In this document: positions 27,301-35,667 of the stretch, in pieces
Position numbering within the stretch: position 1 is the stretch's first letter
Layout: each line of letters opens with the position of its first letter
Assembly: GCA_036268875.1 (NCBI GenBank)
Contig: DATATI010000079.1
Coordinates: 62,001-126,000 of the forward strand
Reading direction: 5' to 3'
Source of the DNA: Polyangia bacterium
GTDB lineage: Bacteria; Myxococcota_A; Polyangia; Fen-1088
Length of the DNA stretch: 64,000 bases
Notes under the pieces: generated by a model
Databases searched by the model: none
Told to the model about the DNA's origin: nothing
What the model saw: the letters and a program-made list of their open reading frames with translations, nothing else
Position numbers and translations under genes: made by a program

Positions 27301-28220
27301 ATGCGGCATCTTTGTTTGGGATCGCTCCGTATGTTGCGCTGGGCGTGGGCGCGGGAGGGCTGGGCGTTCGTTTGTTGTTGGCGGCGCGCGGGAAACCCGC
27401 GGCGCGGCTAGCGACGCACGCAATGCGCGCGACCAACGACGGCTGGGACCTGCTGGGCCCGGGGTTACTTGGCCGGTGGGCCTTGCTGGCGTTGCTGGCG
27501 GGACACGGCCTCTTGCTGGCGGCGCCCGGCCTGATCACCGGCTGGGATCGCACGCGCAGTGGTCTTTATCTGGTCGAGTGCGCCGGCTTTCTGCTTGGCC
27601 TGATGGCGTTAAGCGCTGTGGTGGGTGGATTGCGGCGCCACCTGGCCGGCGCGCGCGGCCCCCGGCCCGTCGAGATCGCCGACGCGGTCTTTCTTTCGTC
27701 GCTGCTGATGGCGCTTTCGTGCGGCCTCTACACGGCGGCGCGGTTTCGCTGGGCTTCGCTGTGGGGCGCGGCCACGGTGGCGCCGTACGCCCGCACGTTG
27801 GTCCAGGGACGGCCGTCGCCGTCGTTGCTGGCCGGGATCCCTTTCGCCGCACGCTTGCACTTGGCGGCGACGTTCGGGGCGATCGCCAGCCTTCCGCCCA
27901 GTCGTCTGGGAGGCGCGGTGGCGCGATTCCTGTGGGCGGTGGTCGATGCTGCCGCCGGGGCCTTGCAGATGGCGGCGCGCGCGCTGGTGCAAGCACTTCG
28001 CCCGCAACGCTTTCGCGATTGGTTGTGGCCCGAAGAAGATCTGGCTGATCTGCAGCGCGAAACGCGGCGGCGCGCCGTCGTCGACCGGCGAGCGGCCCGC
28101 GCCCGCCGTCCGTCGGCGGTGGCCGTTTCACCAGAAATCTTCGCCGGGCCGCCGGCGCCACCGCCACCCGGCGACCCCGAACCGGACGTGCCGACGCTGT
28201 CCGCTGAAGGAGGCGGCTAG
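27297..28220 (+). CDS. NarI-like (nitrate reductase gamma-type) membrane protein
   Basis: 307 residues with about five membrane helices resembling cytochrome b subunits of the NarI family, which carry electrons between quinol and a partner enzyme. LARGLWALLALLAGHG-type helices surround His70 and His188, a plausible heme b pair; I do not see a convincing second His pair, so one heme or none may be bound. After residue 215 the sequence becomes a charged, Arg- and Pro-rich cytoplasmic tail (RRETRRRAVV-like, then PPAPPPPGDPEP). GTG start overlapping the diheme cytochrome stop by four bases. It is unusual as a companion of alternative complex III. Confidence 0.65.
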   Translation: MNAASLFGIAPYVALGVGAGGLGVRLLLAARGKPAARLATHAMRATNDGWDLLGPGLLGRWALLALLAGHGLLLAAPGLITGWDRTRSGLYLVECAGFLLGLMALSAVVGGLRRHLAGARGPRPVEIADAVFLSSLLMALSCGLYTAARFRWASLWGAATVAPYARTLVQGRPSPSLLAGIPFAARLHLAATFGAIASLPPSRLGGAVARFLWAVVDAAAGALQMAARALVQALRPQRFRDWLWPEEDLADLQRETRRRAVVDRRAARARRPSAVAVSPEIFAGPPAPPPPGDPEPDVPTLSAEGGG

Positions 28221-28228
28221 AAGCACCC

Positions 28229-28804
28229 GTGCGGTTCCCCGCGGTATTGCTCAGCGTGGCGGGCCTGGCGCTCGGGACGCGACTGGTCTACTCGGACGTT
28301 TCGCGCCTGGGCGTTCACCAAGGCTATGAACCCGAGCAGCCGATCGCGTTTCCCCATCGCGTGCACGCCGGCGACAACAAGATCGCCTGCCTTTACTGTC
28401 ACTCGGGCGCGCGCACCAGCCGCCACGCCGGCATTCCGTCGGCCAGCGTCTGCATGAATTGCCACAATCTCCTGGAGAAGCAGACCACCGAGATCGAAAA
28501 GCTGAAAGAGTCGGTGCAGCTGGGTCGACCCATTGCCTGGGTCAAGGTGCACAATCTGCCCGACTACGTCTATTTCAACCACAGTCAGCACGTGGTTTCC
28601 GGCGTGGCCTGCCGGCGCTGCCACGGCGCCGTCGAACAGATGAATCGCGTCGCCCAGGTGGCGCCGCTGACCATGGGTTTCTGCCTCGACTGTCATCGCA
28701 GCAACGCGCACTTGCCCGGGTCGGGTTTTGAACGCGCGGTGCAGGGTCTGGGCGAGCGCCCGAAACCGACGGCGGGGCTGGACTGCGCCAGCTGCCACTA
28801 CTGA
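28229..28804 (+). CDS. actA: Alternative complex III subunit ActA, pentaheme cytochrome c
   Basis: 191 residues. An N-terminal hydrophobic anchor precedes five CxxCH motifs at residues 54-58, 75-79, 128-132, 152-156 and 186-190, the last ending one residue before the C-terminus. PIAFPHRVHAGDNKIACLYCHSG and VYFNHSQHV carry the His-rich segments that provide distal ligands in ActA. ActA passes electrons from the iron-sulfur and quinol subunits out to cytochrome c. GTG start eight bases after the NarI-like stop; the gene is followed after 11 bases by actB. Confidence 0.92.
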   Translation: MRFPAVLLSVAGLALGTRLVYSDVSRLGVHQGYEPEQPIAFPHRVHAGDNKIACLYCHSGARTSRHAGIPSASVCMNCHNLLEKQTTEIEKLKESVQLGRPIAWVKVHNLPDYVYFNHSQHVVSGVACRRCHGAVEQMNRVAQVAPLTMGFCLDCHRSNAHLPGSGFERAVQGLGERPKPTAGLDCASCHY

Positions 28805-28815
28805 GCGGAGAGGGA

Positions 28816-31800
28816 ATGAATCACCAGCAACCAGGCAGCGGCAATCGCCCGGCGAGCAACGAAGCGACGTGCACCGGCGCCAAGGCGCAACGGTTGGCCG
28901 ACGCCGAGCTGCTGCAGATCGGTCGCGGACCGCGCCTGGGCGACGGCGCCGCTGACGTCGACGGCGACGCCGACGAGAGCGGATCATCGCGCCGCGATTT
29001 CTTGTCGCTGATGGGCTTTTCGCTGGGCGTCGTCGGTCTCGGCGCCGGCTGCCGCGCGCCGGTCATGCACGCCATCCCTTTGCCGACGGCCACGCCAGAG
29101 ATGGTACCGGGCGTTCCGTTGACCTATGCCACCACCTGCGGGGCGTGCCCATCGTCGTGCACGCTGCTGGTCAAACAGCGCGACGGACGACCGATCAAGA
29201 TCGACGGCAACCCGGACTCGCCTGTTTTCGGCGGGGGCACCTGCGCCACCGGTCAAGCCGCGCTGCTTTCGCTTTACGACAGCTCCCGGCTGCGTGGACC
29301 GCGGTGGAACGGCCATCCGTCGACCTGGGCGGACGTCGACGCGCGTGTGGCCGCGGCCTTGGCCTCGCTGGGCGGGTCCGGCGCCCCGGCGGCCGGCGGT
29401 CAGCAGATCGTCCTTCTGTCCGGCACCATCCCCAGCCCGTCGACGCGGGCGCTGATCGCCGCCTGGATCCGGCGCTATCCTAACTTTCGTCACGTGGTGG
29501 TCGACGCTGTCTCGGCCGGCGCCCTGCGTGAGGCCACGCGACGCACGTTCGGACGCGCGGTGGTGCCGCATTACCTGTTCGACAAGGCGCGCGTGGTGGT
29601 GGCGCTGGAGGCGGATTTTCTCGGCACCTGGCTGTCGCCGGTCGAGTTCGCCCGCGGCTACGCCGCCGCCCGCCGCGCCAAGGCCGCGGCGCCGGCGATG
29701 CACGTCCAGATCGAATCGGGCTATTCGGTCACCGGCAGCAACGCCGACCTGCGCCTGCCTGTGCCGCCGTCGGCGCTGGGCGCGGTGGCGGCGGCGCTGT
29801 ATGCGCGCCTGGCCCAGCGGTCGGGTGGCGCCGCGGCCGCGGCGGACTTTCCGGTGGTGGACGATCCGCTGGCGGACGTGGGTCTTTCGCGGGCGCAGCT
29901 GGACGCCATCGCCGATCATCTGTGGCGGGCGCGCGGGGTTTCGTTGGTGGTCAGCGGCAGCGCCGATCCCGACACGCAGACGTTGGTCGCCGGGATGAAC
30001 ATCCTGCTCGGCAACGTCGGCCGCACTGTCGACGTGGCGCGCGCGTCGCTGCAACGGCAGGGCGACGATGCGGCGCTGGCCGCGCTGACCGCGCAGATGG
30101 TCGACGGGCAGGTCGGCGCCTTGATGATCTACGGGGTCAATCCCGGCTATGACCACTCCGACGGGCCGGCGTTTCTGGAGGCGCTGAAGCACGTCCCGCT
30201 GTCGATCGCCTTCGCCTCGCACGTTGACGAGACCAGCGCGCACGTGCACGGCATCTGCCCGGATCATCATTTCCTCGAATCATGGGGCGACGCCGAACCG
30301 ATCGAGGACACGCTGAGCCTGGCGCAGCCGCTGATCGCCCCGCTGTTCGGCACGCGCGCCGCACCGGAGAGCCTGTTGCGCTGGCTGGGCGGCCGCGACA
30401 GCCACCACGATTATGTTCGATCGTTCTGGCGCGAGGCGATCTTTCCCCGCCAGACGGTGGAGACCGACTTCGACGCTTTCTGGGATCGCACGCTGCAAGG
30501 AGGAATCTTGCGGACGGCGCTGACCATCGAGGATCCGCCGACGCCCGCGCCGGCGCCCGCCCGCGCGCACGCGCTCAAAGCCGCGGCGTCGGTGGTGGCG
30601 CGGTTTCAGCAGGCGGCGTTCGCCGGTGGCCCCGATCGCGTCGAGCTGCACACCTTTGAAAGCGTCGCCCTGCGCGACGGCCGCCACGCCCAGAACCCGT
30701 GGCTGCAAGAGCTGCCCGATCCGATCACCCGCCTGACCTGGGGCAACGTCGCCGCCGTGTCGCCGGCGCTGGCGCGTCGGATGGATCTGGTGAACGGCGA
30801 CGTCGTCGCGCTGGTGGCCGGCGATCGGCGCATCGAATTGCCGGCCTTCGTGCAGGCGGGCCAGGATCGGCGCACGATCTCCGTCGCGCTCGGTTATGGG
30901 CGAACCGCCGCGGGTTCGGCTGGCAGCGGCGTGGGTGCCAACGCGTTCGTGTTCGGCGCGTGGTCGGCGGCCGGCCGCCCGTCCGATGTCCCGAACCTCA
31001 CCGTCGCGAAGACCGGCCACCGCGTGCTGCTGGCCAGCGCGCAGACTCACCTGTCGATGGAGGGCCGGCCGATCGCCCTCACCACCGACGGCGAACACGA
31101 CGCCAACGCATCAGCGGAGCCGCCGATGCCGACGTTGTGGAAGCCGCGGCTGCAGGGCGAGCACGCCTGGGGCATGGCCATCGATCTCGACGCCTGCACC
31201 GGCTGCTCGGCGTGCGTGGTGTCGTGCCAGGTCGAAAACAACGTCCCGGTGATCGGCCAGGATCAAGTCCAGCGCAACCGGATCATGCACTGGCTGCGCA
31301 TCGATCGGTATTTCGACGACGCCGCGGCCGATGACGAAGGCGGCGGCGACCGACGCAGCATGCACCAGCCGATGATGTGCCAGCACTGCGGCCACGCCCC
31401 GTGCGAGACGGTATGTCCGGTGCTGGCCACCACCACCAGCTCGGAAGGTCTGAACCAGCAGGTCTACAACCGCTGCATCGGGACCCGGTACTGCGCGAAC
31501 AACTGCCCGTACAAGGTGCGGCGGTTCAACTGGCTGGCGTACACCAACGCGGGGCCGCACGCCTCGCACATGGAAGATCCCGTCGGCCGCCTGGTGTTGA
31601 ACCCCGACGTCACGGTTCGCACGCGCGGGATCATGGAAAAATGCAGCCTGTGCGTGCAGCGCATCCAGCTGGGAAAAAACCAGGCCTTGAAAGAACGGCG
31701 CACCGTCGCTGACGGGGACATCCAGACCGCCTGCCAGCAAAGCTGCCCGACCGGCGCCATCACCTTCGGTGATCTGATGGACGACGACAGCCGGGTGTCG

Positions 31801-31917
31801 CGCCTGCTCAGCGACCGCCGCGCCTACCGGGTGCTGGACGAGCTCGGCACACGCCCGAACGTCGGCTACCTGAAACGCATCCGGCGCCCGGCGCCCGGCG
31901 CGGGAGACAAACCATGA
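28816..31917 (+). CDS. actB: Alternative complex III subunit ActB, molybdopterin-like plus iron-sulfur protein
   Basis: 1033 residues. After a 55-residue hydrophilic leader, [14 protein letters not shown] is a twin-arginine signal, so the folded protein faces the periplasm. Residues of about 100-760 form the molybdopterin-oxidoreductase-like domain. It holds C108-x2-C111-x3-C115-x27-C143, a full [4Fe-4S] cysteine set that is normally absent from ActB. Residues of about 780-1020 are the ferredoxin-like domain, with [38 protein letters not shown] and CSLCVQR plus [10 protein letters not shown], enough for four clusters as in known ActB. The stop overlaps the actC start (ATGA). Confidence 0.93.
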   Translation: MNHQQPGSGNRPASNEATCTGAKAQRLADAELLQIGRGPRLGDGAADVDGDADESGSSRRDFLSLMGFSLGVVGLGAGCRAPVMHAIPLPTATPEMVPGVPLTYATTCGACPSSCTLLVKQRDGRPIKIDGNPDSPVFGGGTCATGQAALLSLYDSSRLRGPRWNGHPSTWADVDARVAAALASLGGSGAPAAGGQQIVLLSGTIPSPSTRALIAAWIRRYPNFRHVVVDAVSAGALREATRRTFGRAVVPHYLFDKARVVVALEADFLGTWLSPVEFARGYAAARRAKAAAPAMHVQIESGYSVTGSNADLRLPVPPSALGAVAAALYARLAQRSGGAAAAADFPVVDDPLADVGLSRAQLDAIADHLWRARGVSLVVSGSADPDTQTLVAGMNILLGNVGRTVDVARASLQRQGDDAALAALTAQMVDGQVGALMIYGVNPGYDHSDGPAFLEALKHVPLSIAFASHVDETSAHVHGICPDHHFLESWGDAEPIEDTLSLAQPLIAPLFGTRAAPESLLRWLGGRDSHHDYVRSFWREAIFPRQTVETDFDAFWDRTLQGGILRTALTIEDPPTPAPAPARAHALKAAASVVARFQQAAFAGGPDRVELHTFESVALRDGRHAQNPWLQELPDPITRLTWGNVAAVSPALARRMDLVNGDVVALVAGDRRIELPAFVQAGQDRRTISVALGYGRTAAGSAGSGVGANAFVFGAWSAAGRPSDVPNLTVAKTGHRVLLASAQTHLSMEGRPIALTTDGEHDANASAEPPMPTLWKPRLQGEHAWGMAIDLDACTGCSACVVSCQVENNVPVIGQDQVQRNRIMHWLRIDRYFDDAAADDEGGGDRRSMHQPMMCQHCGHAPCETVCPVLATTTSSEGLNQQVYNRCIGTRYCANNCPYKVRRFNWLAYTNAGPHASHMEDPVGRLVLNPDVTVRTRGIMEKCSLCVQRIQLGKNQALKERRTVADGDIQTACQQSCPTGAITFGDLMDDDSRVSRLLSDRRAYRVLDELGTRPNVGYLKRIRRPAPGAGDKP

Positions 31918-33353
31918 GCGCGCCCACCGTCGACGAGCTCACGCGCGCAGCGTCTTCGTCCTCGCCGCGCGCCCCGTCCGCGCTGCCGCCGCCGCGCTGG
32001 GTGGACGGCCACCCCAGCTGCGGCCAGATCACCGCCGACATCGCCGCGCCTCTGGAAGGTCGGCCCGGCAAGGGCTGGTGGATCTGCTTTGGCGTGGCGC
32101 TGCTGGCCCTGGCCAATCTCCTGGTGATGGTGACCTATCTGTTCGCCAAGGGGATCGGCGTGTGGGGTCTGAACAACAGCGTCGGCTGGGCCTTCGATAT
32201 CACCAACTTCGTCTTCTGGGTGGGCATCGGCCACGCCGGGACGTTGATCTCGGCGGTGCTGCTGTTGTTCCGACAGAAATGGCGCACGTCGATCAACCGC
32301 AGCGCCGAGGCGATGACCATCTTCGCCGTCATGTGCGCCGGGCTGTTCCCGCTGATTCACATGGGCCGGCCCTGGGACGCGTTTTTTATTTTTCCATACT
32401 TTCCCAATCAGCGCGGCCCGCTGTGGGTGAACTTTCGCTCGCCGCTGGTGTGGGACGTGTTCGCCATCAGCACGTACCTGACCATCTCGCTGGTGTTCTG
32501 GTACCTCGGCATGGTGCCGGATCTGGCGACGCTGCGCGATCGGGCCACCGCGCGCCTGAAAAAGCTGGTGCTCGGCACGCTGAGCCTGGGATGGAACGGC
32601 TCGCACCGCACCTGGGCGCGCTATGAAACTGTCAGCCTGATCCTGGCCGGGCTGGCCACGCCGCTGGTGCTGTCGGTGCACTCGATCGTCAGCACCGACT
32701 TCGCCACGTCGCTGCTGCCGGGCTGGCACACCACGATCTTTCCGCCGTACTTCGTGGCCGGGGCGATCTACTCGGGCTTCGGGATGGTGCTGACGCTGCT
32801 CATTATCACGCGGCAGACCATGCACCTGCAGCGGTACATCACCATCAATCACCTGGAGGCGATGGCCAAGGTGACGCTGGCGACCGGATCGCTGGTCAGC
32901 TACGCGTACGCCACCGAATTTTTCGCCGCCTGGTTCACCGGCAACATCTACGAGCGCTACCACTTCATCAACCGCGCCACCGGCCCTTACGCCTGGTGCT
33001 TTTACCTGATGGTGCTGGGCAACGTCGTGACGTCGCAGTTCCTGTGGTTCAAACGGGCGCGGCGCAGCGTGGTGGTGCTTTTTATCGCCTCGATCTTGAT
33101 CAACGTCGGAATGTGGTTCGAACGCTTCGTGATCATCGTGGTGTCGCTGCACCGGGCGTTCTTGCCGTCAGGGTGGGGCATGTTCTATCCGACGGCCGTC
33201 GACGTGGGCGTCCTGGTCGGCAGTTTTGGCCTATTTTTTACCTGTTTTCTGCTGTTCATCCGGTTCCTCCCGATGATCGCCATCTGGGAAATCAAGGGCG
33301 TCGCGCAAGACCCCGGCCCGCACGCCCCAACCGACGGGAGGCACGATGACTGA
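31914..33353 (+). CDS. actC: Alternative complex III subunit ActC, NrfD-like quinol-oxidising membrane protein
   Basis: 479 residues with about ten membrane helices of the NrfD/PsrC family. ActC is the core subunit that oxidises quinol in alternative complex [55 protein letters not shown] and [37 protein letters not shown] are typical conserved blocks. The [11 protein letters not shown] segment with its His and the SIVSTDF segment carry residues implicated in quinol binding in this family. The N-terminal 60 residues are hydrophilic. Overlaps actB by four bases and actD by eight bases. Confidence 0.95.
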   Translation: MSAPTVDELTRAASSSSPRAPSALPPPRWVDGHPSCGQITADIAAPLEGRPGKGWWICFGVALLALANLLVMVTYLFAKGIGVWGLNNSVGWAFDITNFVFWVGIGHAGTLISAVLLLFRQKWRTSINRSAEAMTIFAVMCAGLFPLIHMGRPWDAFFIFPYFPNQRGPLWVNFRSPLVWDVFAISTYLTISLVFWYLGMVPDLATLRDRATARLKKLVLGTLSLGWNGSHRTWARYETVSLILAGLATPLVLSVHSIVSTDFATSLLPGWHTTIFPPYFVAGAIYSGFGMVLTLLIITRQTMHLQRYITINHLEAMAKVTLATGSLVSYAYATEFFAAWFTGNIYERYHFINRATGPYAWCFYLMVLGNVVTSQFLWFKRARRSVVVLFIASILINVGMWFERFVIIVVSLHRAFLPSGWGMFYPTAVDVGVLVGSFGLFFTCFLLFIRFLPMIAIWEIKGVAQDPGPHAPTDGRHDD

Positions 33354-33876
33354 GCATCGTCGCTTCCTGGTCGCCACATTCACCGATCCGGCGCACCTGC
33401 TGGCGGCGGTGCGGCCGCTGCGCGTGGCCAGCGTGCCCATCTACGACGTGTACGCGCCGTATCCCGTGCACGGCCTGGATCAGGCGATGGGGCTGCGACG
33501 CACGCGCTTGCCGCTGGTGACGCTGCTGGCGGGTTTAGCCGGGCTGTCGTTCGCGTTGCTGTTTCAGTTCTACACCAACGTCTTCGACTGGCCGCTGAAC
33601 GTGGGCGGCAAGCCGGACAACTCGGCGCTGGCGTTCGTCCCGGTGTGCTTCGAGTTGACGGTGCTCCTGGGCGGCCTGGTCACCGTCGGCGCGCTGTTCA
33701 TCCGGACCCGGCTTTATCCCGGCCAGCGCGCGTCGCTGGCAGCGGCCGGCGTCACCGACGATCGGTTCGCCCTGGTGCTGCGGACGCCGGCGGATCGCGA
33801 CGAACGTCAACACACGTTCGCGCTGCTCTTGCGGCACCACGCCGCGCAGATCGATGAGAGGGACACCCCGCCATGA
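33346..33876 (+). CDS. actD: Alternative complex III subunit ActD (DUF3341)
   Basis: 176 residues. A soluble N-terminal domain ([46 protein letters not shown]) precedes two membrane helices ([19 protein letters not shown] and [23 protein letters not shown]) and a C-terminal stretch with RFALVLRT. This is the ActD/DUF3341 layout, a small structural subunit with no cofactors. Overlaps actC at its start and actE at its stop (ATGA). Confidence 0.93.
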   Translation: MTEHRRFLVATFTDPAHLLAAVRPLRVASVPIYDVYAPYPVHGLDQAMGLRRTRLPLVTLLAGLAGLSFALLFQFYTNVFDWPLNVGGKPDNSALAFVPVCFELTVLLGGLVTVGALFIRTRLYPGQRASLAAAGVTDDRFALVLRTPADRDERQHTFALLLRHHAAQIDERDTPP

Positions 33877-34451
33877 AGCGCGCCGCGATCCACGCGCTGC
33901 TCATCCCGTCGCTGGCCTTCGCTTTGGGCGCCGGTTGCCAGGCCACGCGCCAAAGCCGCGCCCGCGAGTACATGCCAGACATGGTGCGCGGCCCGGCGTA
34001 CAAGGCGTTCGCCCCCAACGCCGGCACCAGCGACGGGCTGACCTTGCGTCGCCCGGTGCCGGGAACCATCGCCCGCGGCCAGCACCCGTTTCACTTTCAG
34101 CCGGGCGAACCGGAAGCCATTCGCGCCGGCCTGGCGCTGCACAGTCCTTACGCGCCAACGGCGGCGGTGCTGGACGACGGCAAAGGGCTGTTCGGGATCT
34201 ACTGCACGCCCTGTCACGGTCAGACCGGAAAAGGCGACGGTCCGCTGGCTGGAAAAATCCCGCCGCCACCGGCCTATCGATCGGAGCGCGTCCTTGGCTT
34301 TCCGGCCGGTCGCTTGTTTCACGTGCTGACGATGGGCTCCGGAAAGATGCCGTCCTACGCCGCGCAGCTTTCGCCCGACGAGCGCTGGAAAGTCATCGCC
34401 TACGTCCAGACCGCGTTGCAGGGCAAAAAAGAAATGGAGGGCCGGCCATGA
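33873..34451 (+). CDS. actE: Alternative complex III subunit ActE, monoheme cytochrome c lipoprotein
   Basis: 192 residues. The lipobox LGAGC (Cys22) anchors it to the membrane, as in other ActE proteins. MPDMVRGPAYKAFAPN and RPVPGTIARGQHPF are the conserved N-terminal ActE stretch. IYCTPCHGQTGKGDGP gives the single heme motif at residues 111-115, and MGSGKMPSYAAQL supplies Met159 as the likely axial ligand. ActE hands electrons from ActA to downstream acceptors. Four-base overlaps with actD and actF. Confidence 0.93.
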   Translation: MKRAAIHALLIPSLAFALGAGCQATRQSRAREYMPDMVRGPAYKAFAPNAGTSDGLTLRRPVPGTIARGQHPFHFQPGEPEAIRAGLALHSPYAPTAAVLDDGKGLFGIYCTPCHGQTGKGDGPLAGKIPPPPAYRSERVLGFPAGRLFHVLTMGSGKMPSYAAQLSPDERWKVIAYVQTALQGKKEMEGRP

Positions 34452-35641
34452 TCGCCGACGCAAACGCTTGGCCGTTCCTGCTCTCCCATCGCGCGCGTTT
34501 GCTGGCCGGGTTGCTGGTGGGGTTCGGCGTGGGCGTCGCCGCGCACGGCCTGATATTTCAGCCGGCGGAGGCGTGGCCCAATCTGCTGCTCGACGGGTTT
34601 TATTTCCTGTCGCTCGGCGTGTCGGGTTTGTTTTTTTTCGCCGGCCAGCGTGTGTCAGGCGCCCGCTGGTCGGCTGGCCTGCGCCGCGTGCCGGAGGCGG
34701 TGATGCTGCTTTTGCCGTGGGCGGCGGTCGGCATGCTGGCGCTCTATTTCGGGCGGCATACGTTGTTCGCCTGGACGCACGCCGGCGCCTTCGCCGGGGA
34801 TCCGCCCATCGCCGGCCGCGGCCGCTATCTCACCGAGACCGGCGTCTTCGGCCGAGCCATCTTCACCTTCGTGGTGTGGACGCTGGCGGCCTGGCGTTTG
34901 CGGCGCATCTCGCTGGCCCAGGACGGCGATCCGGCCGGCAATCTCATCCATCACGCGCGCCTCAATCGAACCGCGGCGCTGTTCATCGTCGTGTTCGCGC
35001 CGACGTTCACCTGCACTGCCTACGACTGGATCCTCTCGCTGGAGCCGCGCTGGTTCAGCACCATGTTCGCCGTCTATCTTTTCGCCGGCACCTTCGTGCA
35101 AGGGATCGCCGCGGTCACCTTGATCGTCGCTGTGCTGTATCGGCGCGGCCTGCTGCGCGGGCACATCCGCCCTGAACAGCTGCACGACCTGGGCAAGATG
35201 CTGTTCGCCTTCTCGATCTTCTGGGCGTACATCTGGGTCAGCCAGTATCTGCTGATCTGGTACGGCAACTTGCCCGAGGAGGTTCCGTATTACGTCAAGC
35301 GTACCCAGGGCGCCTGGCTGCCGCTGTTTGCGCTGAATTTTTTCGTCAACTGGGTGGGGCCGTTCGTCGTCCTGCTGCCGGCGTCGGCCAAGCGCAACCC
35401 GCGCGTGCTGGCCGCGGTGTCGATGGTTCTGCTGGCCGGTCACTGGCTGGATCTTTACGTCATGATCATGCCGACGCAGTCGGTGGCGCCGCTGCCGGGG
35501 TTGTACGCGGCGGCCATCGGCGCGGGAACGGTGGCGCTGGCGTTCTTGCTGATCGTTCGCAACCTCGGCCGCGCGCCGCTTTCGCCGATCAACGATCCGG
35601 TGCTGGTAGCGGAACGCGCCGCCGGTGCGGTCCACTCATGA
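34448..35641 (+). CDS. actF: Alternative complex III subunit ActF, second NrfD-like membrane protein
   Basis: 397 residues with about ten membrane helices. ActF pairs with ActC as the second NrfD-type subunit and is considered to lack the quinol site. Recognisable blocks are WPNLLLDGFYFLSLGVSGLFFF, NRTAALFIVVFAPTFTCTAYDWILSLEPRWFSTMFAVYLF and LLIWYGNLPEEVPYYVKR. The ATG at 34448 overlaps the actE stop; the frame is open upstream but matches the family only from here. The last base of its stop overlaps a possible ATG of the multiheme gene. Confidence 0.93.
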   Translation: MIADANAWPFLLSHRARLLAGLLVGFGVGVAAHGLIFQPAEAWPNLLLDGFYFLSLGVSGLFFFAGQRVSGARWSAGLRRVPEAVMLLLPWAAVGMLALYFGRHTLFAWTHAGAFAGDPPIAGRGRYLTETGVFGRAIFTFVVWTLAAWRLRRISLAQDGDPAGNLIHHARLNRTAALFIVVFAPTFTCTAYDWILSLEPRWFSTMFAVYLFAGTFVQGIAAVTLIVAVLYRRGLLRGHIRPEQLHDLGKMLFAFSIFWAYIWVSQYLLIWYGNLPEEVPYYVKRTQGAWLPLFALNFFVNWVGPFVVLLPASAKRNPRVLAAVSMVLLAGHWLDLYVMIMPTQSVAPLPGLYAAAIGAGTVALAFLLIVRNLGRAPLSPINDPVLVAERAAGAVHS

Positions 35642-35667
35642 CAGAAAACAGTAACAGGAGACGGCCG

